A stretch of 11,544 bases of DNA from an uncultured Actinomycetes bacterium (lineage in GTDB: Bacteria > Actinomycetota > Thermoleophilia > Gaiellales > F1-60-MAGs149). Where the stretch lies: contig CAIQOY010000333.1 of assembly GCA_903873565.1 (NCBI GenBank), forward strand, positions 1 to 11,544, in the 5' to 3' direction. Within the stretch, counting starts at the first letter, position 1; every line of letters starts with the position of its first letter. This document shows, piece by piece, positions 1-6,554 of the stretch. The notes under the pieces are model-generated. The model was not told the DNA's origin. It saw only the letters and a list, made by a program, of their open reading frames with translations, and searched no databases. The position numbers were made by a program, and so were the translations under genes.

Positions 1-73
1 CCGGCTGCGCCCGCGCGGCCCGCAGCGCATCGAGGCGCGCGCCCGGCGCGTGCCCGTCGTCCCGTCGCGGTGA
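1..73 (+). CDS. C-terminal end of an unidentified protein (5' truncated by window edge)
   Basis: Reading from base 2 gives about 23 residues rich in Arg and Pro, ending PVVPSR and a TGA stop at 71-73. The stop overlaps the GTG start of the next gene (GTGA), the arrangement used repeatedly in this window for co-translated neighbours, so the two probably share a transcript. The visible residues carry no recognisable motif and no function can be given. That it is a real gene end rests on the stop/start overlap and the high-GC codon pattern. Confidence 0.5.
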   Translation, partial: RLRPRGPQRIEARARRVPVVPSR

Positions 74-690
74 CGGGCGACCCGCTCGCCGACCTCGTCG
101 CCGACGTCGCCGCCTGCGCGACCCCCGCGGGGCTGGTCAACCCCCTGCGCGACCTCGATCCCGCGCTCGACCGTCCGGAGGCCCCGGCGGTCCGCCGCGC
201 CAACGTGCGCGCCTACCTCGCCGAGCGCCCCGCACCCGTCGCCATCCTCGCCGGCGAGGCGATGGGCTGGCGGGGCGGCCGCTTCAGCGGCATCGCCTTC
301 ACGAGCGAGCGCCAGCTCGCCCAGTGGGGACCGCCCTACGCGGCCTCCAGCCTGCACGAGGGCGGCTGGACGGAGAGCTCGGCCACGATCATCCACGGCG
401 TGCTGGAGGAGACGGGCCTCGAGCGGCGCGTGGTGCTCTGGAACAGCGTCCCGTTCCACCCCCACCCCCCGGGCCGCCCGCTCGCCAACCGCGCTCCGCG
501 CCGCGGCGAGGTCGACCTGGGCCGACCGTTCCTCGCGCGCCTCGTCGAGCTGCTCGCCCCGGCGCAGGTGATCGCGGTCGGCCGCGTCGCCGAGGGCTCG
601 CTCGGCGACCTCGCCACGGGCCGGGTCCGCCACCCCGCCCAGGGCGGCGCGACCCAGTGCCGCGAGGGGCTGCGGCGGCTCCTGGCCTAG
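70..690 (+). CDS. Uracil-DNA glycosylase superfamily protein
   Basis: The 206-residue product resembles the uracil-DNA glycosylase fold, whose members flip damaged bases out of DNA and cut the N-glycosidic bond to begin base excision repair. Visible elements in order are a motif-1-like segment, GEAMGWRGGRFSGIAF at residues 62-77; LWNSVPFHP at about 123-131, where the strand usually holds an Asn; and HPAQGG at 188-193, matching the HPS-type DNA-intercalation motif near the C-terminus. It has only two cysteines (17 and 197), so it is unlikely to be an iron-sulfur family 4/5 enzyme, which needs four. Length is normal for the superfamily. The GTG start overlaps the preceding stop (GTGA) with no obvious Shine-Dalgarno, which argues for translational coupling. 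Its stop shares bases 687-690 with the convergent sulfurtransferase gene. Uracil specificity is not proven; mismatch or another damaged-base substrate is possible. Confidence 0.75.
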   Translation: MTGDPLADLVADVAACATPAGLVNPLRDLDPALDRPEAPAVRRANVRAYLAERPAPVAILAGEAMGWRGGRFSGIAFTSERQLAQWGPPYAASSLHEGGWTESSATIIHGVLEETGLERRVVLWNSVPFHPHPPGRPLANRAPRRGEVDLGRPFLARLVELLAPAQVIAVGRVAEGSLGDLATGRVRHPAQGGATQCREGLRRLLA

Positions 691-1472
691 CCCGCCGGCT
701 CCGCGAGGCCGCGGGCGCACCAGTCGCTCCACGAGCCCGCGTACAGGCGCACGTCGCCCCGGCCCTCGTCGGCGATGCGCAGGACCAGCGCGGCGGCCGT
801 CACCCCCGAGCCGCAGTAGGCGATCGGCGCCTCCTCCGCCGCCCGGACGCGCTCCAGCGGGATCTCGGGGGCGTTGAAGGGCGCGTTGACGGCGCCCGCG
901 ATGTGGCCCGCGACGGGGTCCATCGGCTCGACCTCGCCGCGGTAGCGCTCCGGGGCGCGCGCATCCAGGACCAGCGCGCCGCGCGCGAGGGCCGCCTGCA
1001 CCTCGGCCGCCTCGACGAGGTCGCCCGTGCGCTCGGGACCGAGCTCGAGGTCGCCGGCCGGCGGATCCACCGCGCCCTCCTCGAGGGGCCCGTCCCAGCT
1101 CGCGATCCCGCCGCGCAGGACGCGGCTCTCGACGCCATGGTGGCGGAGCACCCACCAGGCCCGCGCCGCCCCGCCGGTGCCGTCGTCGTAGAGCGCGATC
1201 GGCACGCCGGCGCGCAGGCCGGCGCGGCGCACCGAGGCCGCGAGCGCAGCGCGCTCCGGCAGCGGGTGGCGGCCGCCGAGGCGGTCCGCGCGCATCGGCG
1301 CCGAGAGGTCGTCGTCGAGGTCGAGGTAGAGCGCGCCGGGGATGCGGCCCGCCGCGTGCAGGACCCGTCCGGCGCCGTGCTCGCCGAGGCGGAAGCGGCA
1401 GTCGACGACCTGGACGGCGCCCGCGGCGTGCAGGGCGGCGAGCTCGTCGGGCTCGATCATGGGGCTCGTCAT
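687..1472 (-). CDS. 3-mercaptopyruvate/thiosulfate sulfurtransferase (tandem rhodanese)
   Basis: The 261-residue protein has two rhodanese domains (about 6-135 and 150-258), the usual size and build of bacterial mercaptopyruvate or thiosulfate sulfurtransferases. The N-terminal domain is the non-catalytic one (YDDGTGGAARAWW at 95-107). The C-terminal domain carries the active-site loop CGSGVTAA with catalytic Cys220. A CGSGVT loop is typical of 3-mercaptopyruvate sulfurtransferases, while thiosulfate-preferring enzymes usually have CRKGVT, so the mercaptopyruvate type is favoured by inference. Such enzymes carry sulfur as a Cys persulfide and pass it to cyanide, thiols or other acceptors. The start ATG at 1472 is chosen because GGAGG (1477-1481) lies four bases upstream and the ATG overlaps the stop of the cation transporter gene (ATGA), so the two are co-translated. 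A second Met at residue 5 is a less likely start. Confidence 0.9.
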   Translation of the reverse strand: MTSPMIEPDELAALHAAGAVQVVDCRFRLGEHGAGRVLHAAGRIPGALYLDLDDDLSAPMRADRLGGRHPLPERAALAASVRRAGLRAGVPIALYDDGTGGAARAWWVLRHHGVESRVLRGGIASWDGPLEEGAVDPPAGDLELGPERTGDLVEAAEVQAALARGALVLDARAPERYRGEVEPMDPVAGHIAGAVNAPFNAPEIPLERVRAAEEAPIAYCGSGVTAAALVLRIADEGRGDVRLYAGSWSDWCARGLAEPAG

Positions 1473-2419
1473 GGCGCCTCCGTGGGCTGGCTCAGGCGCG
1501 GCTGGATCGTCAGCCCGCGCGCGTGGTCGACGTCGATCTGGATCGTGGTGTGGTCGATCGCGCAGTGCGCCTCGAGCGCGCGCTGGACGGCGTGCAGCGT
1601 GGCGTGCGGGTCGACGCCCGGGTCGACGACCACGTGCGCCGAGAGCGCCGGGAAGCCGTCGCTGATCTGCCAGACGTGGAGGTCGTGCACGTCGCAGACG
1701 CCCGGCACGGCGGCGATCGCCCGGCCGAGCGCGGCCGGATCGACCCCGGGCGGCGCCTGCTCGAGCAGCACGCGCGTGGCGTCGCGCAGGACGCGTGCGG
1801 AGGCGACCACGATCAGGGCCACGACGAGCAGGCTCGCGATCGGGTCGGCGCGCTCCCAGCCCGTGACGGCGATGACGACGCCCGCGACGAGGGCGGCCGC
1901 GGACGAGAGGACGTCGCTCGCGAAGTGCAGCATCGTCGCCTGCGCGTTCATGTTCGTGCGCGCGCCGGCCCGCAGGAGCAGGACGACCGGGATCAGGTTG
2001 AGCACGATCGCGACGAGGCCGATCAGGGCGACGCCGCCGCCGTCCACCGGCTGCGGGTCGAGCAGCCGCCCGATCGCCTCCCAGGCGAGGAAGCCGGACA
2101 GCGCCACGAGGAACGCGGCGTTGACGAGGGCCGCGAGCACCTCGGCGCGGCGGTAGCCGAAGGTGCGCGCGCCGCGCGGGGGCAGGCCCGCGAGCCAGGC
2201 GGCGCCGACCGCGAGGGCGACCGCGACGGCGTCCGAGAGGTTGTGGATCGCGTCCGAGACGAGCGCCAGCGAGTCGAAGGCGACCGCGCCGCCGATCTGG
2301 ACCGCACCGAGCAGCAGCGTGAGGGCGAGCGAGATCCACAGCGCGCGACCGGTCGCGGCGCCGTGGCCGTGCGGCCCGTGCGCGTGGCCGTGGTGCGCGT
2401 GCCCGTGGTGGTGCGCCAC
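1469..2419 (-). CDS. Cation diffusion facilitator family metal efflux transporter (zinc-type)
   Basis: The 316-residue product is a CzcD/ZitB-like cation diffusion facilitator, an inner-membrane antiporter that exports divalent metal in exchange for protons. A His-rich cytoplasmic N-terminus (HHHGHAHHGHAHGPHGHG, residues 3-20) precedes about six hydrophobic segments (roughly 27-48, 52-78, 95-115, 128-150, 163-187, 193-212) and a soluble C-terminal domain with DVHDLHVW at 243-250. The transport site is visible in helix 2 (H59, D63 in DAIHNLSD) and helix 5 (H165, D169 in HFASD). This His-Asp/His-Asp set is associated with zinc or cobalt rather than the four-Asp set of YiiP. The start is GTG. 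TAGGAT lies six bases upstream, suggesting a leaderless message. It is the first gene of a two-gene unit with the sulfurtransferase and is divergent from isocitrate dehydrogenase. The metal is inferred. Confidence 0.93.
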   Translation of the reverse strand: MAHHHGHAHHGHAHGPHGHGAATGRALWISLALTLLLGAVQIGGAVAFDSLALVSDAIHNLSDAVAVALAVGAAWLAGLPPRGARTFGYRRAEVLAALVNAAFLVALSGFLAWEAIGRLLDPQPVDGGGVALIGLVAIVLNLIPVVLLLRAGARTNMNAQATMLHFASDVLSSAAALVAGVVIAVTGWERADPIASLLVVALIVVASARVLRDATRVLLEQAPPGVDPAALGRAIAAVPGVCDVHDLHVWQISDGFPALSAHVVVDPGVDPHATLHAVQRALEAHCAIDHTTIQIDVDHARGLTIQPRLSQPTEAP

Positions 2420-2425
2420 GGCCGG

Positions 2426-2431
2426 ATCCTA
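2426..2431 (-). promoter_or_regulatory. Candidate -10 element of the cation transporter gene (leaderless type)
   Basis: On the minus strand TAGGAT matches the actinobacterial -10 pattern TAnnnT and sits exactly six bases before the GTG start at 2419. Transcription would then begin at or next to the start codon. No convincing -35 is seen. The AGGA inside it could instead act as a weak Shine-Dalgarno if transcription starts further upstream. Confidence 0.45.
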
Positions 2432-2461
2432 TCCGCTCCCCCATCGCGGGCGGAGGTTTCC

Positions 2462-2467
2462 TATGCT
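2462..2467 (+). promoter_or_regulatory. icd: Candidate -10 element of the isocitrate dehydrogenase gene
   Basis: TATGCT fits TAnnnT. A start of transcription six to eight bases downstream (about 2474) would give a leader of about 25 bases containing the Shine-Dalgarno at 2487-2493 before the GTG at 2499. No good -35 is visible. If correct, the in-frame ATG at 2463 lies inside the promoter and cannot be the translation start. Confidence 0.4.
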
Positions 2468-2486
2468 GCGGGAGGTTTTTCGAGCC

Positions 2487-2493
2487 AAGGGGA
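2487..2493 (+). promoter_or_regulatory. Ribosome binding site deciding the isocitrate dehydrogenase start
   Basis: AAGGGGA lies five bases before GTG 2499, a good Shine-Dalgarno and spacing. It favours this GTG over the in-frame ATG at 2463, which would add twelve residues not expected in the family. Confidence 0.65.
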
Positions 2494-2498
2494 ACAGG

Positions 2499-3941
2499 GT
2501 GAGCAAGGGCACGACGGCGGTGACGCTGATTCCGGGCGACGGGATCGGCCCCGAGGTGGCGGAGTCGGCACGGCGGATCGTCGACGCGACGGGCGTCGCG
2601 ATCGACTGGGAGGTCCACGAGGCGGGCGCCGAGGTCTTCAAGAAGGGCCTCGCCACGGGCGTGCCCGAGGAGACGATCGCCTCGATCGAGCGCACCCGCG
2701 TCGTCCTCAAGGGGCCGCTGGAGACGCCGGTCGGCTTCGGCGAGAAGAGCGCGAACGTGACGCTGCGCAAGCTGTTCGAGACGTACGCGAACGTCCGCCC
2801 GGTGCGCGAGATGCCGGGCGTGCCCACGCCCTACTCGGGCCGCGGCATCGACCTCGTCGTGGTCCGCGAGAACGTCGAGGACCTCTACGCCGGGATCGAG
2901 CACATGGAGACGCCCGACGTCGCCCAGACGCTCAAGCTGATCTCCCGCAAGGGCTGCGAGAAGGTGATCCGCCTGGCCTTCGCCCTCGCCGAGGCGGAGG
3001 GGCGCACGAACGTCGCCTGCGCCACGAAGGCGAACATCATGAAGATGACCGAGGGCATGATGAAGCGCACCTTCGAGGAGATCGCGCCCGAGCACCCGGA
3101 CATCGACGCCTGGCACGTGATCGTCGACAACTGCGCGCACCAGCTGGTCAAGAAGCCCGAGCAGTTCGAGATGATCATCACCACGAACATGAACGGCGAC
3201 ATCCTGTCGGACCTGACCTCCGCGCTGGTCGGCGGGCTCGGGTTCGCGCCGTCGGCGAACCTCGGCACGGACGTCGCGATCTTCGAGGCCGTGCACGGCT
3301 CGGCCCCCAAGTACGCGGGGAAGGACGTGATCAACCCGACCGCGATGATCCTGTCCGCCGTCCTGATGCTGCGCCACATCGGCGAGCTGGAGGCCGCCTC
3401 GACCGTCGAGAACGCCGTCATGGCCACGCTGGCCAGCGGCGTCCGCACCCGCGACGTGATGGGCGACGAGGGCAGCGTCGGCACGATCGCCTACACCGAC
3501 GCCATCATCGGCAACCTCGGCAAGTCGGTCCCGGAGTGGACGGCCCGCGAGGTCCGGCGCCTCGAGATGCCGGTGCCCCGCAAGGAGACGGCCTTCATCA
3601 TCCCCGAGTCCGTCGAGCTCGTCGGGGTCGACGTGTTCTTCCAGACGGAGGAGCCGCCGGCGACCGTCGGCGACGCCGCGAAGGCGCTGGCCGAGGGCAC
3701 GGCGCTCGAGCTGAAGATGGTCGAGTGCCGCGGCACGCAGGTCTGGCCGAAGACGAGCGCCCGCCTCGACCCGACCGACGTCATGCGCGCGCGCTTCATC
3801 ACCCGCGGCAGCGTGATCACCAGCGAGGACATCCTCGAGCTCCTGGGCCGCTTCGGGGGGCGCTTCAACTGGGTGCACGTCGAGAAGCTGCGGATGTTCG
3901 ACGGCGAGCCGTCGTTCTCCCGCGCCCAGGGCGAGCTGTAG
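2499..3941 (+). CDS. icd: Isocitrate dehydrogenase, NADP-type, Thermus-like long form
   Basis: The 480-residue enzyme oxidatively decarboxylates isocitrate to 2-oxoglutarate in the TCA cycle. It opens with TLIPGDGIGPEV (9-20). The isocitrate-specific phosphate loop S84-x-N86-x3-R90 follows (KSANVTLRKLFETYANVRP), then NVEDLYAGIEH with the catalytic Tyr, the KANIMKMTEG segment with the catalytic Lys, DNCAHQLV, and the metal/NAD-fold segment MNGDILSDLTSALVGGLG. HGSAPKYAGK has Lys-Tyr where NAD-dependent decarboxylating dehydrogenases usually have Asp-Ile, which indicates NADP. About 140 residues follow the core, with RGTQVWP, RARFITRG and a FDGEPSFSRAQGEL end. This extension matches my recollection of the Thermus/Rickettsia-type enzyme and is absent from the ~416-residue E. 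coli form. The gene is divergent from the cation transporter and has its own promoter. NADP use is inferred from two positions. Confidence 0.94.
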   Translation: MSKGTTAVTLIPGDGIGPEVAESARRIVDATGVAIDWEVHEAGAEVFKKGLATGVPEETIASIERTRVVLKGPLETPVGFGEKSANVTLRKLFETYANVRPVREMPGVPTPYSGRGIDLVVVRENVEDLYAGIEHMETPDVAQTLKLISRKGCEKVIRLAFALAEAEGRTNVACATKANIMKMTEGMMKRTFEEIAPEHPDIDAWHVIVDNCAHQLVKKPEQFEMIITTNMNGDILSDLTSALVGGLGFAPSANLGTDVAIFEAVHGSAPKYAGKDVINPTAMILSAVLMLRHIGELEAASTVENAVMATLASGVRTRDVMGDEGSVGTIAYTDAIIGNLGKSVPEWTAREVRRLEMPVPRKETAFIIPESVELVGVDVFFQTEEPPATVGDAAKALAEGTALELKMVECRGTQVWPKTSARLDPTDVMRARFITRGSVITSEDILELLGRFGGRFNWVHVEKLRMFDGEPSFSRAQGEL

Positions 3942-3950
3942 GCGTCGCGC

Positions 3951-3992
3951 GGGAATGAATTTCCCAACCACGTAGTTGTAGAGTTGTGATAG
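3951..3992 (+). promoter_or_regulatory. AT-rich leader with inverted and direct repeats: candidate promoter/operator of the MBL-rhodanese gene
   Basis: This is the most AT-rich stretch of the window. It holds the inverted repeat GGGAA-tgaat-TTCCC (3951-3965) and two copies of AGTTGT eight bases apart (3974-3979 and 3982-3987). A TAnnnT hexamer, TAGAGT, lies at 3979-3984 as a possible -10. Placement between the isocitrate dehydrogenase stop and the next start suggests the promoter and perhaps an operator for a sulfur-responsive regulator. The regulator is inference; no known operator consensus was recognised. Confidence 0.4.
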
Positions 3993-4020
3993 GTCCGCTC
4001 CGCGCGAAAGGATTGAGGCC

Positions 4021-5340
4021 ATGATCTTCGAGCAGCTCATCTACAACGACCTCGGGTGCGCCTCGTACCTGATCGGCTGCCAGGGCACCGGCGAGGCGAT
4101 CGTGATCGACCCCGCGCTCGACACGCGGCCGCTCGAGCGCGCGCTGGAGCACCACAAGGCGCGCCTGATCGGCGTGATCGAGACGCACACGCACGCCGAC
4201 CACATCTCCGGCCACGGCATCCTCGCCCTCGAGCTCGGCGTCCCCGTCTACGTGTCGGCGCTGGCCGGGGCCGACCACCCGCACACCCCGCTGCACGACG
4301 GCGACTCGATCACGACCGGCAACATCGAGATCGTCGCGATGCACACCCCGGGGCACCGCCCCGAGCACATCGCGCTGCAGGTGATCGACCACACCCGCGC
4401 CGACGAGCCGTGGCTGCTCCTGACCGGCGACAGCCTGTTCGTCGGCGACGTCGCGCGCCCGGACCTCGCGATCGCCGGCGAGGAGGGCGCGGCGGGTCTC
4501 TACCGCACCCTCCACGAGCGCATCCTGCAGCTCCCCGACGGCATCGAGGTGTTCCCGGGGCACGTCGCGGGCTCGCTCTGCGGCAAGGGCATGAGCGCGA
4601 AGCCCTCCACCACCCTCGGCTTCGAGCGCCGCTTCAACGACATGCTGCAGCCGATGGGCGAGGAGGCGTTCGTGGCCGCCGCCAACGCGGGCCTCGCGCC
4701 CAAGCCCCCGAACCTCGCCCGCATCGTCGACACCAACCGCGGGCCCTTCGTCGCGCGCCCGCGCCAGCCCGAGCGGCTCGCCGAGCTGCCGGGCGACGCG
4801 CCGCTCCTCGACGTCCGCTCCAGCGCCGACGCCGTGCACGGCCTCGCCCGCGGCGCCTGGCACGTGCCGCTCGCCCAGACCGGCTTCGGCACGCGCGCCG
4901 GCTTCCTCCTCGACCCGGACGACCCCGTCGTCCTGATCGCCGACGACGAGGCCCAGGCCTTCCAGGCCGCCCGCCAGCTGCAGGCGATCGGGCACTTCAC
5001 CCAGCGCGGCTGGTTCCCGGCCGCGGAGGTGCGCGACCTCGTGCAGCTGCCGCCCCTCACCCTGGACGAGTTCCTCGCCGAGCGCGACGGCCTCCAGATC
5101 GTCGACGTGCGCAACGAGGACGAGCTGCCGCTCCCGCTCGCGGGCGCGCGGCAGATCCCGCTGCACGGGCTGCACCTCGCGGGCCTCGACGACCTCGACC
5201 CGAGCCGTCCGACGGCGGTCATCTGCCAGTCCAGCCAGCGCGCCGGCATCGGCGCGGCGATCCTCGCCCGGCGCGGGTTCGCGGACGTGCGCCCCGTGCT
5301 CGGCGGCGGCATGGGCTCCGCCCAGCTGCAGACGGCCTAG
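4021..5340 (+). CDS. Persulfide-dioxygenase-like MBL-fold hydrolase with two rhodanese domains
   Basis: The 439-residue protein begins with a metallo-beta-lactamase domain (about 1-230). Metal ligands are visible: THTHADH at 55-61 (H56, H58, D60, H61), TPGH with H112, TGDSLF with D137 and FPGH with H181. The pattern resembles ETHE1-type persulfide dioxygenases, which use an H-H-D iron site (here probably H56/H112/D137) to oxidise glutathione persulfide to sulfite. Two rhodanese domains follow. The first (about 250-343) lacks the active Cys and has IADDE at 306-310. The second (about 345-435) has ICQSSQRAG with C402 in the catalytic loop. Persulfide could be received or passed on at C402. AAAGGA at 4007-4012 precedes ATG 4021. 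The gene ends convergently in the CTAG shared with threonine ammonia-lyase. A glyoxalase-II-like hydrolase is the alternative, but the rhodanese fusion favours sulfur metabolism. Confidence 0.88.
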   Translation: MIFEQLIYNDLGCASYLIGCQGTGEAIVIDPALDTRPLERALEHHKARLIGVIETHTHADHISGHGILALELGVPVYVSALAGADHPHTPLHDGDSITTGNIEIVAMHTPGHRPEHIALQVIDHTRADEPWLLLTGDSLFVGDVARPDLAIAGEEGAAGLYRTLHERILQLPDGIEVFPGHVAGSLCGKGMSAKPSTTLGFERRFNDMLQPMGEEAFVAAANAGLAPKPPNLARIVDTNRGPFVARPRQPERLAELPGDAPLLDVRSSADAVHGLARGAWHVPLAQTGFGTRAGFLLDPDDPVVLIADDEAQAFQAARQLQAIGHFTQRGWFPAAEVRDLVQLPPLTLDEFLAERDGLQIVDVRNEDELPLPLAGARQIPLHGLHLAGLDDLDPSRPTAVICQSSQRAGIGAAILARRGFADVRPVLGGGMGSAQLQTA

Positions 5341-6554
5341 GAGAGCGACATCCGCTCGGCGGGGTAGCCGCCCTCGCGGATCCGCGCGAGCACGTGCTCG
5401 CCGTGCTCGTGGTCGCGCGTCTCGACCGTGATGTCGACCGCGGTGTCCTTGACCCCGAGGTCGGTGCCGTCGCGGTGGTGGAACATGTCCACGATGTTGA
5501 CGCGCTCGGCGGTGAGGATGTCGAGGAACTCCCGCAGCGACCCCGGCCGGTCGACCATCCGCGTCGTGAAGCGCATGTAGCGACCCGCGGTCGTCAGCCC
5601 GTGGCGCATGACGCCCTGCATCAGGAGCAGGTCGATGTTGCCGCCCGAGAGGACCACCACGACCCGCTGGCCGGTCAGGTCGCCGAGGCGCCCCGACAGG
5701 AGCGCCGCGACGCCGGCCGCGCCCGCGCCCTCGACGGCCAGCTTCTGGCGCTCGACGAGCAGCGTCATCGCGGCCGCGATCTGCTCGTCGTCGACCGTGA
5801 CCACGCGCTCCACGAGGTCGCGCACGATCGGGAAGGTGTTCTCGCCGGGGCGCTTGACGGCGATGCCGTCGGCGATCGTGCCCGCGGAGGGCGCCGAGTC
5901 GATCACCCCGGTCTCGAGCGCGCGCACGAACGGCGCGCAGGCCTCGGCCTGCACCCCGACGATGCGCGTCGCGGGCCGCAGCGCGTGGATCGCCGTGGCC
6001 ACCCCCGCGATCAGCCCGCCGCCGCCGCAGGGCACGACCACGAGGTCGGCGTCGGGCATCCCCTCCATGATCTCGAGCCCGACCGTGCCCTGGCCCGCGA
6101 TCACGTCGGGGTCGTCGAACGGCGAGACGAACACCGACCCCTCGCGCTCGCAGATGGCGAGCGCGTGCGCGAGCGCGTCGTCGAAGGCGACGCCCTCGAG
6201 CTCGATGCGGGCGCCGTAGCCGCGCGTCGCCTCGACCTTGGTCAGGGAGGCGTCGATCGGCATGCAGATCGTGGCCGGCACGCCGAGGCTCTGCGCGGCC
6301 AGGGCGAGGCCCTGGGCGTGGTTGCCCGCGCTGGCGGCGATCACGCCGCGCGCGCGCTCGTCGGCGTCCAGCTGCTGCACGCGGTTGGCGGCGCCGCGGA
6401 TCTTGAAGGAGCCGGTGCGCTGGAGGTTCTCGGCCTTCAGCCAGACGTCGGCCCCCGTCACGTCGGACAGGTGCCGCGAGTGCAGGAGCGGGGTCTCGAA
6501 GGCGACGCCGCGGATGCGCTCGGCGGCGCCGCGGATGCGGTCGAGGTCGATCAC
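5337..6554 (-). CDS. ilvA: Threonine ammonia-lyase (threonine dehydratase), PLP-dependent, single ACT domain
   Basis: The 405-residue enzyme deaminates L-threonine to 2-oxobutyrate and ammonia, feeding isoleucine synthesis or propionyl-CoA formation. PLP-enzyme landmarks are GSFKIRGA at 48-55 with Schiff-base Lys51, SAGNHAQG at 75-82, and the phosphate-binding loop CGGGGLIAG at 176-184. A single ACT-like regulatory domain (about 325-405, starting MRFTTRMVDRPGSLREFL) is present, where E. coli biosynthetic IlvA has two. The length matches the ~400-residue actinobacterial/clostridial type. The GTG start overlaps the meaB stop (GTGA), and GGGGAGG (6559-6565) lies four bases upstream inside meaB, so translation is coupled to meaB. 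Coupling to a methylmalonyl-CoA mutase chaperone hints at a catabolic role via propionate. Serine dehydratase side activity is possible. Effector control by the ACT domain cannot be read from sequence. Confidence 0.92.
   Translation of the reverse strand: MIDLDRIRGAAERIRGVAFETPLLHSRHLSDVTGADVWLKAENLQRTGSFKIRGAANRVQQLDADERARGVIAASAGNHAQGLALAAQSLGVPATICMPIDASLTKVEATRGYGARIELEGVAFDDALAHALAICEREGSVFVSPFDDPDVIAGQGTVGLEIMEGMPDADLVVVPCGGGGLIAGVATAIHALRPATRIVGVQAEACAPFVRALETGVIDSAPSAGTIADGIAVKRPGENTFPIVRDLVERVVTVDDEQIAAAMTLLVERQKLAVEGAGAAGVAALLSGRLGDLTGQRVVVVLSGGNIDLLLMQGVMRHGLTTAGRYMRFTTRMVDRPGSLREFLDILTAERVNIVDMFHHRDGTDLGVKDTAVDITVETRDHEHGEHVLARIREGGYPAERMSLS

Noticed and set aside
2463..2498. ATG 2463 as the isocitrate dehydrogenase start
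   Set aside because: It lies inside a likely -10 element, and GTG 2499 has a well-placed Shine-Dalgarno; the extra twelve residues do not look like family sequence.
3951..3965. GGGAA-tgaat-TTCCC as an intrinsic terminator of isocitrate dehydrogenase
   Set aside because: The stem is only five base pairs and no T-tract follows, so it is better viewed as a possible operator.
687..4040. An open minus-strand frame of about 1,117 codons running through several genes
   Set aside because: Only its last part is the sulfurtransferase. The rest is antisense to isocitrate dehydrogenase or out of frame with the transporter, is an Arg/Asp/His/Val-rich low-complexity translation, and is open because GC-rich DNA has few stops.
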